Notes: generated by a model from the sequence alone, not told the origin. Positions 34,741 through 45,009 are shown, counted from the stretch's first letter. The stretch is 64,000 bases of DNA from Marinilabilia salmonicolor (GCF_003003035.1 NZ_PVTS01000003.1:274663-338662), one strand, 5' to 3'. A program made the numbers and translations.

Positions 34741-35052
34741 GACCTAAGACATTTTGAGAAAATAATTAAATGAAGTTTTACATACCATAGCGTATGAAAA
34801 ACCGCATTCTTTGAGTTTATCCGGCAACCGGATAATTTTTCCTATCACTATACGAAGAGTTCCGGCCGGAAGTTTCAAACAAAAAAATATTCGTTCATCA
34901 TCAAATGGTTAGACCAAATTTAAGAAAATAATATGAACCCGGTTGGTTGTATTTCCTGATATTTGAACAATTCATGAATTGAAGGCCGATGGAGCCAACT
35001 ATCCAACTTAAGCAAGCTGATGATTGCAGAGCGAAAAATCAAGAAGTTATCG
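34741..35052. other. Gene-free 312 bp upstream of atpB
   Basis: TATCCGG-CAA-CCGGATA (about 34818-34834) forms a perfect hairpin followed on the + strand by ATTTTTCC. No ORF is convincing. An atpB promoter is expected on the minus strand but I do not see a clear TAnnTTTG box. Confidence 0.45.
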
Positions 35053-35439
35053 TCATTTCCGGGAAAAAAGCCATTTGATTTTCCATTTGGTATCCATTGC
35101 CAAAAGAATTAAGTAGGCTACAATTAATGGAATAACAAAAGCCTCAATGTGTTGGTGATCCTTTTCAAAGAAGAGAATGATTAACAATGGAATGAGAAGC
35201 ATTTTAAGAAAGGAAATTCCCACATATATAAAACCGGTTGAATTAAACCAGTGTTTACGAACCTCTTTAAGGATATAGGTGCCAACCGGGAAAGAAGCAA
35301 CAATAGCCAGGGCCAGATAAACCCATGATCCTGGCACATGATTGGTCTCAATAAAAACAATAAGGCCTGCTGCTCCTTTAATCAGCAGGCCATAGAAAAT
35401 CTCCTTAAAAATTAATGCTTTATAGAGAATGGCACCCAT
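35053..35439 (-). CDS. AtpI-like small membrane protein
   Basis: The 128-residue protein has four membrane segments (roughly 10-27, 36-55, 68-88, 100-117). Position between bactofilin and atpB and the size suggest the role of AtpI, which helps c-ring assembly, but similarity is weak and the usual AtpZ partner is not visible. It is 6 bases after the bactofilin gene, so both are co-transcribed. Confidence 0.55.
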   Translation of the reverse strand: MGAILYKALIFKEIFYGLLIKGAAGLIVFIETNHVPGSWVYLALAIVASFPVGTYILKEVRKHWFNSTGFIYVGISFLKMLLIPLLIILFFEKDHQHIEAFVIPLIVAYLILLAMDTKWKIKWLFSRK

Positions 35440-35445
35440 AAAAAC

Positions 35446-35838
35446 CTATTTTTTTACCTCTTTGGGAGGTGTCTGAACGGCGCCTCCTGCAGTTGTCTGA
35501 TTCCCCATATTACAGGTTCCGGAGAAAATTGCACCCGGCTCAATATTCAGTTTGCCTGTTTTTATATCGCCATTAACCTTGGAACTGGCTTTAAGCGACA
35601 ACAATTCACTAACGGTTATTTTTCCGTTAAGAGAACCGGCCACTTCAGCATTGCTGCAGAATACCTCACCCTTTATCAGGCCGTTGGATCCAATTACCAC
35701 TTTTCCTTTGGAATTGATATTGCCCTCAATATTTCCATCAATCCGGATGTCACCATTGGTCTCAATGTCTCCGGTAATTTTCGTCCCCTGACCAATGATG
35801 TTTGGTAGTTTATTTTCGGGCTCAAAACTCTTTGCCAT
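35446..35838 (-). CDS. Bactofilin (polymer-forming cytoskeletal protein)
   Basis: The 130-residue protein has the six-residue repeats of the bactofilin beta helix from about residue 20 to 110 (GTKITGDIETNGDIRIDG, EGNINSKGKVVIGSNG, GEVFCSNAEVAGSLNGKI), with short disordered ends. Bactofilins polymerise without nucleotides and scaffold envelope enzymes. Neighbours AtpI-like and ATP synthase genes follow in the same direction, a frequent arrangement in Bacteroidota. Confidence 0.93.
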   Translation of the reverse strand: MAKSFEPENKLPNIIGQGTKITGDIETNGDIRIDGNIEGNINSKGKVVIGSNGLIKGEVFCSNAEVAGSLNGKITVSELLSLKASSKVNGDIKTGKLNIEPGAIFSGTCNMGNQTTAGGAVQTPPKEVKK

Positions 35839-36138
35839 GATCTTTTATATTAATGATTAATAATTGGTTTATTCGTTGTTCTCAAATCCCGGAATTTCGG
35901 ACATTGATTATTTCACATCAACACTTACTAACCCAAAAAAATTTCATCAACTCAAATCACTAAAATTAATGTTTTCCTTGCGGTCAGAATCTGTCTATTG
36001 CAAGGCAACCGGTGCCATAATCATTGTCTTCTTCTGCCTTCTGCTTAATTGTCTTCTGCCTGTAATCTATAAACTTCCACCCTCTTTTTGAAACAAAATA
36101 CTGTTTCTTTAGAACAAAATTAACAAGATTATTGAAAA
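35839..36138. other. Gene-free 300 bp between bactofilin and cyclase genes
   Basis: AT-rich, with a short direct repeat of the GTCTTCTGCC type near 36025-36062. No hairpin terminator or clear promoter is recognised. Confidence 0.4.
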
Positions 36139-37575
36139 TTAAGGTTTTTCACCGTCCAAATCCCTTAACCCCTTTAATTGTTTTTCCTTTTTTACCTGTC
36201 GGAGTTTTTTGGCGGTATTGGTATAATATTTATGTCCGGCAATAAAATTGATCTGCTTTTTATTCCAGTCTCCCTGCGAAAGGCTCCCGTTCAACTGCTG
36301 AACCTCATTGTAAAGATTGTTGGATACGGGTAGAAAATCTGATCTTCCCAAATAATCAAGGTCTGCATCTTTCAAAATGGCTTCCAAATGATTTCGAGGT
36401 TCAGCTTCCGGTCTGGTAACATTTATCAGTTGACAAACCTCTTCAATTTGCTCATCCGGAAAGTCATACAGTTGCATAACTTCACGTGCCAGATCTATAC
36501 TGTAATCTTCGTGATGGTCTTTCTCAATCAGAAATCCGGTGTCGTGAAAAAGAGCTGCAGTTTTAAGCAACAACATCTCTTCTTCTCCAATACCTTCACC
36601 CCTCCCGATTATTTCCACCTGGGTCACAACATCCACGGTATGCTTCATATTGTGATAGGTGAGTTCCGATGGTAATTCATTCTCCAAACGATTCAATACC
36701 GCCTGTTCCATATCTGCAAACCGAATGTGCTGTAATCGTATTCGGAACAATTCATTGGGCTGTTTTCCTTCTCCATCGAGCGACAACTCAGGAAGTATCC
36801 CTTTCACAAAATACATATCTGTCTCCCCTTTATACTTCACGGGCATTTTGCCCCGATACTCTCCCACAAAAAATTCATTTACCAACTGCCAGGTTGTCCC
36901 CGAAATATTAATTTCTCCTGCGATTCCGGAAGACTCCATCCGGCTGGCAATATTCACTGTGTCACCCCAAATATCAAACGAAATTTTCTTTCGTCCAACC
37001 ATGCCTGAAATTACCGGTCCGGTATGTACTCCAATCCTCAGTTCCCAATATTCCTTGTGCTCCAGCATTTTTACACGCCGCATTTCATTCATATAATTCT
37101 GCATCTCAATGGCTGCCAAAACAACCTCAATGGGATTGGTACTGTTTTTTACAGGCAAACCTCCTGCACACATGTAGGCATCCCCAATGGTTTTAATTTT
37201 TTCAATACCATATTTCTCAACAATGGCATCAAAATGAAGAAAAAACTGATCAAGCTCATCAATAAGCATCTCAGGATTCAATTGCTCCACAATCCTCGTA
37301 AATCCCTGAATATCGGCAAATAAAACCGTCACCTTCTGATACTTTCTTGATTTCTTCTTTGGCCCCTGATGTGTATAAACGATAGAATCGGAATCATATT
37401 GCCCCTGAATCCGATGTGCTTTCTCTTTGACCTTCATTGCCAGAGCTACACGCTCTGCTGTCAGAATCTCGACTCTGGCCTGAATATACCGGCGAATCCG
37501 GAAAACTAAAAATATAAGCAGCAAAGCCCCAAGCCCAACGGCAAACCAGGTATATGTCATTAAAAATAATACCAT
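36139..37575 (-). CDS. Membrane-anchored class III nucleotide cyclase fused to an HD domain
   Basis: The 478-residue protein has one N-terminal membrane segment (about 7-27), a short coiled coil, then a class III cyclase domain (about 80-265) with the first metal Asp in VLFADIQGFT, the second-site GDAYMCAGG and the FDIWGDTVNIASRMES motif. A C-terminal HD domain follows (about 305-450) with HNMKHTVDV, the ALFHDTGF His-Asp pair, KDHHEDYS and KDADLDYLGR. It would make cAMP or cGMP and carry a metal phosphohydrolase in the same chain. An alternative start is the ATG five codons downstream. Whether HD breaks down the same nucleotide or another signal is open. Confidence 0.88.
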   Translation of the reverse strand: MVLFLMTYTWFAVGLGALLLIFLVFRIRRYIQARVEILTAERVALAMKVKEKAHRIQGQYDSDSIVYTHQGPKKKSRKYQKVTVLFADIQGFTRIVEQLNPEMLIDELDQFFLHFDAIVEKYGIEKIKTIGDAYMCAGGLPVKNSTNPIEVVLAAIEMQNYMNEMRRVKMLEHKEYWELRIGVHTGPVISGMVGRKKISFDIWGDTVNIASRMESSGIAGEINISGTTWQLVNEFFVGEYRGKMPVKYKGETDMYFVKGILPELSLDGEGKQPNELFRIRLQHIRFADMEQAVLNRLENELPSELTYHNMKHTVDVVTQVEIIGRGEGIGEEEMLLLKTAALFHDTGFLIEKDHHEDYSIDLAREVMQLYDFPDEQIEEVCQLINVTRPEAEPRNHLEAILKDADLDYLGRSDFLPVSNNLYNEVQQLNGSLSQGDWNKKQINFIAGHKYYTNTAKKLRQVKKEKQLKGLRDLDGEKP

Positions 37576-38029
37576 TTAATATTTTATTCAAATACGTGTA
37601 TTAACCTTCATTTCAAAACAAAAAAGATAAGGGAAAGCCTGGCAAAAACAACGCCACGGGGTTAGAGTTATCTCCCACTCCCCTCTTCTAAGGGAGGACT
37701 AATGCAGTCAACGACGGATTCGGGACAAATATACTTTAACAATTTACATAAATTGGTATTCCAACAATGATCTTTGCTTTTAAGTTTTTAAACAGACTAT
37801 ACTTATACTCCTCCATAAAAAATCCTGTCGTCAAAAGATACAAAATACCATATTTTTTCCAAAAACAGGGAATAGTGAATTGTTCGGATTGATTCAGAAT
37901 ATAAAAAGTCTTCCAAAAAGGACCATTAATCTACACTTTCATGCTATTCAAAAAAAAGCTTGAAAATCTTTAATGTTTCCAAAAACAAAAACATTATCTT
38001 TAACCGTTGAATTTGAATCAAACCGACAC
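37576..38029. other. Gene-free 454 bp upstream of the universal stress protein gene
   Basis: A small GC-rich hairpin CTCCC/GGGAG (about 37676-37697) resembles REP remnants. TATCTTTA at 37995-38002 fits a -7 box for the downstream gene. The rest holds no recognisable gene. Confidence 0.45.
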
Positions 38030-38863
38030 ATGGAAAGTTTAATGCACAGTATTCTGGTCCCTTACGACTTCACCGAAGTAACCTTTAATGCTGCGGCTCA
38101 TGCTGTAAATCTTTCAAAAGTCCTGAATACCAATATCACCTTGTTGCATATTGTAAAAAAGGACACTGAAATACAGGAAGCTGAAAAAAAGTTAAAGGCG
38201 GATGCTTCCAAAGTCGAAAAAGAATTGGGTGTAAAACCTGAAATTCTTGTAAAAGAAGGAACAATCTTCAAAACCATCAACGAAGTCTCCGAAGAGCTGG
38301 AGAATGCTCTTGTTGTAATGGGAACCCATGGAATGAAAGGGATGCAGAAGCTGACCGGAAGTTGGGCCCTCAAAGTCATTGTCGGTTCCAGAGTTCCATT
38401 TTTGGTGGTTCAGGAACCTCCTCAAAAGAATGATTATACAAAAATTGTCTTTCCGGTTGATTTCAAGTCAGAAAATAAAGAAAAACTTCGGTGGGCAGAG
38501 TATATGTCACGGTTTTTCAAGACCAAAGTATTTCTGTTCTCCTCTACCGCCAAAGATGGTGCTGTAGATGGACGCACAAAAGCCAATGTGGTGTTTTGTA
38601 AGAATTTTCTGGAAGAAAAAAACATTGACTATGAACTGGTTTTGTCCAAACACAAAACTTCCTTTTCTCAGGAAACTGTTGAGTTTGCCAAAAACAATCA
38701 GGCCGATCTTATCATCATAATGACAACCAGGGATATTGCATTTCACGACTATGTTCTCGGTGCACAGGAGCAATACATCATTGCCAACAGTGCAAAGGTA
38801 CCCGTTATGGTAATTAATCCACGTACCGACCTGATGAAGTATGGATATGGTGGCGGATTTTAA
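38030..38863 (+). CDS. Universal stress protein, two-domain
   Basis: I choose the ATG at 38030 since a TATCTTTA -7 box lies at 37995-38002; an earlier in-frame ATG would precede the transcript start. The 277-residue product has two tandem Usp folds. The first (about 4-145) has HSILVPYDFTEVTFNAAAHA and VVMGTHGMKGMQKLTGSWA, close to the ATP-binding glycine pattern. The second (about 150-275) is degenerate (IVFPVDFKSENKEKLRWAEYM, IIMTTRDIAFHDYVLG). Such proteins respond to stress or growth arrest. A terminator follows. Confidence 0.9.
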   Translation: MESLMHSILVPYDFTEVTFNAAAHAVNLSKVLNTNITLLHIVKKDTEIQEAEKKLKADASKVEKELGVKPEILVKEGTIFKTINEVSEELENALVVMGTHGMKGMQKLTGSWALKVIVGSRVPFLVVQEPPQKNDYTKIVFPVDFKSENKEKLRWAEYMSRFFKTKVFLFSSTAKDGAVDGRTKANVVFCKNFLEEKNIDYELVLSKHKTSFSQETVEFAKNNQADLIIIMTTRDIAFHDYVLGAQEQYIIANSAKVPVMVINPRTDLMKYGYGGGF

Positions 38864-38889
38864 TGCTCATAAAATATTAGTACCACAAC

Positions 38890-38922
38890 AAGGCTGTCTC
38901 GCATCAAAAGGACAGCCTTTTT
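38890..38922 (+). terminator. Terminator of the universal stress protein gene
   Basis: AAGGCTGTC pairs with GACAGCCTT across an 11-13 base loop, followed by TTTTTC. Confidence 0.85.
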
Positions 38923-38945
38923 CATTAGGGTTATATTTGCTTACA

Positions 38946-39135
38946 AAGGTCTAATGGACCTCGCAATCCTTTCTTAAATGGACATTTGTGGCAAGTTTGA
39001 GGATTCAAAGTTCCATGCTCGTTTCATTCATCCGTATAAAATTAATTTTTCAAGGTCGAATGGAACTCGCATGTAAGGAATTTATACATTGTCTTTTGTG
39101 ACACCCCTTGCCATGCTCGTTTCATTTATTCACAA
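38946..39135 (-). repeat. Two copies of the 93-bp dispersed repeat, inverted relative to the array at 16 kb
   Basis: Read on the minus strand, 39032-39125 gives ATGAAACGAGCATGGCAA, then AATGTATAAATTCC, then ATGCGAGTTCCATT and GACCTT, in the same order and spacing as 16218-16310. A second, more degenerate copy occupies about 38946-39030. Confidence 0.72.
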
Positions 39136-39223
39136 ATCAATAAACAGATTTTAAAGACCACCCCAACCTCTGCTTTTTTTTGTATTTTCGCACAAGAGAG
39201 TATTGAATCTATAAATCCGGATC

Positions 39224-39811
39224 ATGGAACTTATTTTTGCCACAAATAATCAACACAAAGCACTGGAGATAAGCAGCATATTGGGTGGAAGCCTGGCAAT
39301 CAAGTCTTTGGCTGATCTTGATTATACCGACGAAATTCCTGAAACCGGAGAAACCCTTGAAGAAAACGCTCTGCAAAAAGCCCGGTTTGTACACCGGCGT
39401 TGGGGTAAAAACTGCTTTGCGGATGATACCGGTCTGGAAGTTGATGCATTGAACGGAGCTCCCGGGGTATTTTCAGCACGTTATGCCGGTGAGGAAAAAG
39501 ACAGTGCCGCCAACATCCGGAAATTATTGGAAGAATTACAGGACCAGGACAATCGTAAAGCAAGATTCAGAACCGTTATCGCCCTCATTATAGATGACCG
39601 CGAGATGCTTTTCGAAGGTATTGTGGAAGGTCAGATTCTTAAAACCCCCGAAGGAAGCGACGGATTTGGTTACGATCCAGTTTTTAAACCAGATGAAGCC
39701 AATCTGTCTTTCGCTCAGATGCCTCTGATTGAAAAAAACCTCATCAGCCACCGGGCAAGAGCCATGAATAAACTTACGGATTTTCTGAAGAAATACGCCA
39801 AAGACCTTTAA
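39224..39811 (+). CDS. rdgB: XTP/dITP diphosphatase
   Basis: This house-cleaning enzyme hydrolyses non-canonical purine triphosphates to monophosphates. The 195-residue protein shows FATNNQHKALEI at the start, the metal-site ETGETLEENALQKA (about 41-54), CFADDTGLEVDALNGAPGVFSARYAG (positions about 66-91) and the C-terminal SHRARAMNKL. Length is standard. porZ begins 10 bases after its stop codon, so they share a transcript. Confidence 0.96.
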   Translation: MELIFATNNQHKALEISSILGGSLAIKSLADLDYTDEIPETGETLEENALQKARFVHRRWGKNCFADDTGLEVDALNGAPGVFSARYAGEEKDSAANIRKLLEELQDQDNRKARFRTVIALIIDDREMLFEGIVEGQILKTPEGSDGFGYDPVFKPDEANLSFAQMPLIEKNLISHRARAMNKLTDFLKKYAKDL

Positions 39812-39821
39812 TCGAAAGAAG

Positions 39822-42224
39822 ATGAAGCAAATTTTTTATTTTTTGATTCTGAGTTTCTTGTTGGGATTGCCAACAAAGGCGGGGGGTGCTGAACAATGGA
39901 AAACCTACTACTCTTACAGGAACTGTTTTGATGTGGTTGAATCCTCTGAGTTTTTCATCGGTGCCACGCGATTGGGTCTCATTTATTTTCACAAGGAAAC
40001 CTCTTCTGTAAGTATAAAAAATAAAAACAACGGACTTTCCGATTCAGGCATATCCGCTATAATGGCAAACCCCGGGAACAACACCGTTCTACTGGGTTAT
40101 GAAAACGGGAATATGGACATCATCATGGACGGAAAAGTCTTCAACATCCCGGACCTGAAGATTGAAAATCTTTCAACAAGTAAGCAAATTAATCATTTTC
40201 TCTCCTACAACAACAGAGTTTTTGTTAGCACCGACTTTGGAATTCTGGAACTCGACATAGAGAAGAAAGAAATAGCCACGACGCTCATAATAGGAAGCGA
40301 TGCCTCATTCCTCAAAGTATCAAAAACCGCTATCAAAGAAGACTCCATCATTGCTGCCACAGAAAAAGGATTGCTTGCTGCAAATATTAACTCGGATCAA
40401 TTGGCTTTTTACCAGAATTGGAAACGGATCTCTCAATCGGAAAATTCTTTCTGTGACGTGGCATCTACCACAGATGCAATACTGGGAATTCGTGGTGAAA
40501 AAGGTGCTACCTGCAATCTGATTTCGTTTTCTTCAGCAGGACAAACCACAATTGGAAGTTTTGCACGATTTTACAACTTATTTGCTACCGAAGAAGAGAC
40601 TTTTCTTGCATCCCGCGACAGAGTCACTGTTTTTAATGAATCTCTTGAGGTTACCACCCGCATTGACTCAATTGAAATTTCTCCGGGAGAATATCACCAC
40701 CCCTCCTTTAAAAAAGCACTGAAAGGAAGTAATAATCAAATTTGGTTTGCTGATTGGGAAGGTGGGCTCTACTTTCAAAAAACGGGAACCCTGTACGAAC
40801 AGTTATTGCCGGCAGGACCCGCAAGTAATAATATTTATGATGTTGTAAAAACAAAAGACGCACTCTGGACCGTTCCGGGAGGTTTTGGAGCCTTATTCGA
40901 AAATATCTGGCGGGCGCCGGAGGTTTCGGTACTAAACAACGATCAATGGACCATATTCAACCGGAGCAACACTGAGGTTTTTAAATCCTCAAACTCCAGA
41001 GATTTGATTAACATATCCGTAAATCCTGAAAACCACAACAACGTTTTTATCGCATCCTGGGGAAATGGTTTTTATGAATTCGACAAAAATGCAGATGGCA
41101 CCTATTATCTGAAAAATCATTTTGTGGAAGACAACAGCGGACTGCACAATTTTCCAAGCACACCCATGGACAGATATACCCGCGTGTGGGCTATGGAGTT
41201 TGATAGAAACGGCAATATGTTTATTACCAACTCCGAGGTGGACGAACAGATTGTTGTTTACAACCCTGAAGATAATAAGTGGATTTATTACAACTATGGC
41301 ACACTGGCCACTGACTGGAACAAAACTGCAGACATTTTAATCGACGATTACAATCAGAAATGGGTTTACGTTGTACACGGACCGGCAAGGGGACTATTTG
41401 TCTTTGACGATAACGGAACGCCAATGAATGAATCGGATGACCGATATCGGGGAGTCATTGACCCATCCGCCGATCCCGATCCCCGGAATGCAGGATTGAT
41501 GGAGTTGTGGGACGAAAACGGAGAGTCACTTACCAACTATGTTTACTGCTTTGCCAAAGATAAAAACGGTTACATCTGGATTGGAACAGACCTCGGGGTG
41601 CTGGTTCAATATGATCCGGGAAACATCTTTAATAAAGAAAAACCCGTCTTTTCAAGAATTAAAGTTCCCCGAAATGACGGTACCGGACTGGCAGACTACC
41701 TGCTTGAAGGGCAGCGGGTAACCGCCATCGCTGTGGACGGGGCTAACCGCAAATACATCGGAACCGAAGGCACTGGTCTATACATCATTTCTGAAGATGG
41801 CCTAAAGACCGTAGAGCATTATACAAAAACCAACAGTCCTCTGCCTTCAGACAATATTTCAAATATCTATATTGATGAGGAAAGTGGTGAAGTTTTTATT
41901 GCCACCAACGAAGGACTTATCAGCTTATTGGGAGAGGCCACACAGGGAGAAAATAATTTCAGTAACGTATATGTTTATCCCAATCCGGTACGCCCGCACC
42001 ATCAGGGTAACATCACAATCGCTGGATTGATGGACCGTACTACCGTTAAAATAACGGATACAGCCGGAAATCTGGTTTATGAAACCCTCTCGCTCGGTGG
42101 ACAAGCCCTCTGGAACGGTCAAAACCTTCATGGCGAAAAAGTTAAACCGGGGATTTATATCGTATTTCTGAGTACACCCAATGGTTCTATGAGTGAGTTC
42201 ACTAAAATTGCTTTTGTCAGATAA
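39822..42224 (+). CDS. porZ: Type IX secretion system protein PorZ-like
   Basis: PorZ is a surface component that delivers the anionic lipopolysaccharide anchor to the T9SS sortase. The 800-residue protein has a signal peptide (1-22), two seven-bladed beta-propeller regions (about 25-700) with repeats such as GLSDSGISAIMANPGNNTVLLG and DKNGYIWIGTDLGVLVQY, and a type A C-terminal sorting domain (about 715-800) with VYPNPVRP, the KPGIYIVFLS strand and the final TKIAFVR. Length and plan fit PorZ. A generic propeller protein exported by T9SS is the alternative. Confidence 0.83.
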   Translation: MKQIFYFLILSFLLGLPTKAGGAEQWKTYYSYRNCFDVVESSEFFIGATRLGLIYFHKETSSVSIKNKNNGLSDSGISAIMANPGNNTVLLGYENGNMDIIMDGKVFNIPDLKIENLSTSKQINHFLSYNNRVFVSTDFGILELDIEKKEIATTLIIGSDASFLKVSKTAIKEDSIIAATEKGLLAANINSDQLAFYQNWKRISQSENSFCDVASTTDAILGIRGEKGATCNLISFSSAGQTTIGSFARFYNLFATEEETFLASRDRVTVFNESLEVTTRIDSIEISPGEYHHPSFKKALKGSNNQIWFADWEGGLYFQKTGTLYEQLLPAGPASNNIYDVVKTKDALWTVPGGFGALFENIWRAPEVSVLNNDQWTIFNRSNTEVFKSSNSRDLINISVNPENHNNVFIASWGNGFYEFDKNADGTYYLKNHFVEDNSGLHNFPSTPMDRYTRVWAMEFDRNGNMFITNSEVDEQIVVYNPEDNKWIYYNYGTLATDWNKTADILIDDYNQKWVYVVHGPARGLFVFDDNGTPMNESDDRYRGVIDPSADPDPRNAGLMELWDENGESLTNYVYCFAKDKNGYIWIGTDLGVLVQYDPGNIFNKEKPVFSRIKVPRNDGTGLADYLLEGQRVTAIAVDGANRKYIGTEGTGLYIISEDGLKTVEHYTKTNSPLPSDNISNIYIDEESGEVFIATNEGLISLLGEATQGENNFSNVYVYPNPVRPHHQGNITIAGLMDRTTVKITDTAGNLVYETLSLGGQALWNGQNLHGEKVKPGIYIVFLSTPNGSMSEFTKIAFVR

Positions 42225-42245
42225 TTGTAAAACACAAAAAACTAA

Positions 42246-44987
42246 ATGATGTCGAAACGAAAACTGGGGATTTTTAGTGGAATTTTAGTTTTTGCAGCAA
42301 TTATTGTTGCGGTATTTTGGAATTTATACAGACATCAATCTTACAACGAGGGTAACACTATTGATGCAGTGCCCGCAGATGCTGCTATTCTGATAAAAAT
42401 TAATGATGTTGAATCTTTTACCAGCTATTTAATCAATAAAGTAGAATACAAAGAGGAACTTCTGGCTTTTGAAAGCCTTACCAAACTATATAGAATTCTG
42501 AACTACACCGATTCGGCAGCCTTTTTTTCTGAGAAGTCCGGGAAAGAGTTGTTAAACTCCCCGGTTTATATTTCTTTTAGTAAAATAGGAAAAGAAACCA
42601 TCTCCCCGGTTTTTCACTTTTCTGTAGTGCACAAAAGCCACCAAAGCCAGTTAAAAAACTGGATGGATCAACGCCTTGAAGGAAAAAGAAACTATACCGG
42701 TTTTACCATCTATGAAGTTAAGCCTACCAGAGATTCTAAACATAATCTATTTGTCACATTTCAAAATGGAATACTTTCTGTCAGCCAATCGTCTTTATTA
42801 ATTGAGGCATCTATCCGTCAACAACAATCAGGGATTTCACTCGCAGAGGACAAATCGTTCACCTCCCTTCAAAAAACCATCAGCAACAATGCCGACGGAT
42901 CTGTTTTTATCAATTTTGACAACATTGAGGATTTTTCAGAGCCTTTTTTTGCACCGGGGAATGGTGATATTGCCTCATTTTTAACAAAAATTGCCCGGTG
43001 GAGTGCGCTTGATTTTCATATAAAAAAGGATGGGGTAATGGTCAACGGCTTTTTGAGTCCGGGGGCCGATCGTGATTTTATATCTTTATTTTCAGGAGTA
43101 GAACCTCGTCGTTCAACCCTTGATCAGATCCTCCCATCAGACACCAAAATTTTTACGGGATACAATTTTTCAGACAAGCAACAATTTCTCCTGAACTTCA
43201 AAAAACGCCTGTCAACATCCGATAACTCCAGTAAATTTCAATCATTGGATAAATCATTTGAAAACAAAACCGGCAAATCATATCTGGAATCATTTTTTGA
43301 AATTATAGATGGTGAAATGGCTTTTGCCTGTTCAAATTACAACGCCAGTAATCCGGATGAAGGACGTTTTATTGTTTTTCGTACCAGAGGACAATCAGCA
43401 ACACTGCCGGTTCTTAAAACATTTCAGGATTTCCATAATATGTCATCACAACCGGTAAGAAAGTACTATGTGGATGAGTCAACCTCGTTCCCCATTTACC
43501 GTGGTTTCGAAGGAGAACTCAATACCCTTGTCTGGTCTGAACTATTTCCGGATTTGCCCATGAAGTATTTTTCCTTTTATCGCAATTACCTGGTTTTTGC
43601 GGAAAGTGAAAAGACACTGGAGTCGTTTCTTTACAATAACGTCCTCCACCGGACTCTGGAAAGTCATCCATACTACTCCTCTTTTGCAGAGAACTTTTCA
43701 TATGAGGAAAACTTCCTGCTCTTTGCAGAAATTCCGCATTTATACTCGTTTATCGGCAAAAATCTGAACCCATCCAGATTTCATCCAACAAATGAACAAC
43801 AAAAGGTTCTTTTCAATTTTTACGCCTCAGGCATCCAGCTTTCCAACAATAGTGGCCTGAGTTATACCACGATGTTTGCCAAACATGCTCCCCACAGAGA
43901 TAAGGAGCCCCGAACCATATGGCAAAGCCGCATCGACTCAATGGTCTCCATTAAACCGGCTTTGGTGGACAATCATTACACACAGGAAAAAGAAATTATG
44001 GTACAGGATGCCTCCAACAACCTGTATCTTATCAACAATATGGGCCGTGTTCTCTGGAAAAAACCACTGGATGGCCCAATTCTCAGCGAGATTTACCAAA
44101 TTGATTATTATCGGAACAATAAGCTGCAATACCTTTTTAACACACCCGACAAGCTCTATTTGCTTGATCGCAATGGAAATCATGTGGCCAAATATCCATT
44201 TACACTTCCGGCCGAAGCTTCTTGTGGCCTGTCGGTTTTTGATTACGACAACAACCGCGATTACCGGGTGTTTTTACCTTTAAATGACCGAAAAGTTTAT
44301 CTATTTGACAAAACAGGAGCCCGTGTTTCGGGATGGAACATCCCACAAACAGAAGGAGTCGTAAATCAGCCGGTACAATTTTACCGAAGCAGTGGTAAGG
44401 ATTACATCATTTTCAGCGACAATTACCGCAATTACATCATGGATCGAAGAGGGAACCACCGCGTAACCCCTCAAAAAAGTTTTGTCCGGAACCATCAAAG
44501 TCCTTTTTATCTGGAATATCCCGACTCTGAAAATACAGCGCTTGTCACCACCACTTCTGATGGTAGTCTGGCAAAAATATTTTTACCATCAGGAAAAACA
44601 GTGATCAACAAAGCAACCCAAACAGATGTCACCAATCATTCACTGGTCTTACTGCACCAAAACAACCCAAAGTATGTATTCATTAGACCAGCCCAGTTAA
44701 CCATTTACAACGCTGCAATGAAAGTAAGTGCAGAATCAAAAACCGACAAAGAAATTCAAATAACCGGAGATGTATATAAATTTTCGGCATCTGATCATAA
44801 AATAGGCCTGATAAGTAAAGATGCTTCCCAAATATATTTATTCAACAGCGACGGAACCCTGTACAAAGGTTTCCCGTTAAAAGGAACATCGAGGTTTTCC
44901 ATCGGATTCCTCAAATCGTCAGCTTACCGGTTTAATTTAATTACCGGAGGTGAGAACAATTACATTTACAATTACAGGGTAGAATAA
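42246..44987 (+). CDS. Large envelope-anchored protein of unknown function
   Basis: The 913-residue protein has one N-terminal membrane segment (about 7-25) and an exported remainder. Residues 40-560 resemble the DUF3352-type fold of Bacteroidota (DAVPADAAILIKINDVESF at the start; ASNPDEGRFIVFRTRG later). Residues 600-910 carry repeats with YLINNMGRVLWKKPLDG, LYLLDRNGNHVAKYPF, VYLFDKTGARVSGW and YLFNSDGTLYKGFPLKG, each a beta-propeller-like blade. I do not recognise a characterised homologue. It follows porZ after 21 bases and probably shares its transcript, hinting at an envelope role. Confidence 0.72.
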   Translation: MMSKRKLGIFSGILVFAAIIVAVFWNLYRHQSYNEGNTIDAVPADAAILIKINDVESFTSYLINKVEYKEELLAFESLTKLYRILNYTDSAAFFSEKSGKELLNSPVYISFSKIGKETISPVFHFSVVHKSHQSQLKNWMDQRLEGKRNYTGFTIYEVKPTRDSKHNLFVTFQNGILSVSQSSLLIEASIRQQQSGISLAEDKSFTSLQKTISNNADGSVFINFDNIEDFSEPFFAPGNGDIASFLTKIARWSALDFHIKKDGVMVNGFLSPGADRDFISLFSGVEPRRSTLDQILPSDTKIFTGYNFSDKQQFLLNFKKRLSTSDNSSKFQSLDKSFENKTGKSYLESFFEIIDGEMAFACSNYNASNPDEGRFIVFRTRGQSATLPVLKTFQDFHNMSSQPVRKYYVDESTSFPIYRGFEGELNTLVWSELFPDLPMKYFSFYRNYLVFAESEKTLESFLYNNVLHRTLESHPYYSSFAENFSYEENFLLFAEIPHLYSFIGKNLNPSRFHPTNEQQKVLFNFYASGIQLSNNSGLSYTTMFAKHAPHRDKEPRTIWQSRIDSMVSIKPALVDNHYTQEKEIMVQDASNNLYLINNMGRVLWKKPLDGPILSEIYQIDYYRNNKLQYLFNTPDKLYLLDRNGNHVAKYPFTLPAEASCGLSVFDYDNNRDYRVFLPLNDRKVYLFDKTGARVSGWNIPQTEGVVNQPVQFYRSSGKDYIIFSDNYRNYIMDRRGNHRVTPQKSFVRNHQSPFYLEYPDSENTALVTTTSDGSLAKIFLPSGKTVINKATQTDVTNHSLVLLHQNNPKYVFIRPAQLTIYNAAMKVSAESKTDKEIQITGDVYKFSASDHKIGLISKDASQIYLFNSDGTLYKGFPLKGTSRFSIGFLKSSAYRFNLITGGENNYIYNYRVE

Positions 44988-45009
44988 TCGTATCCTTCAG
45001 ATTTTTATA

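Larger units (their letters stand above)
38864..39223. other. Gene-free 360 bp: terminator and 93-bp repeat pair
   Basis: Holds the terminator at 38890-38922 and the inverted repeat pair at 38946-39135; the last 90 bases carry a TATTTTCG box near 39180-39190 as likely promoter of rdgB. Confidence 0.55.
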
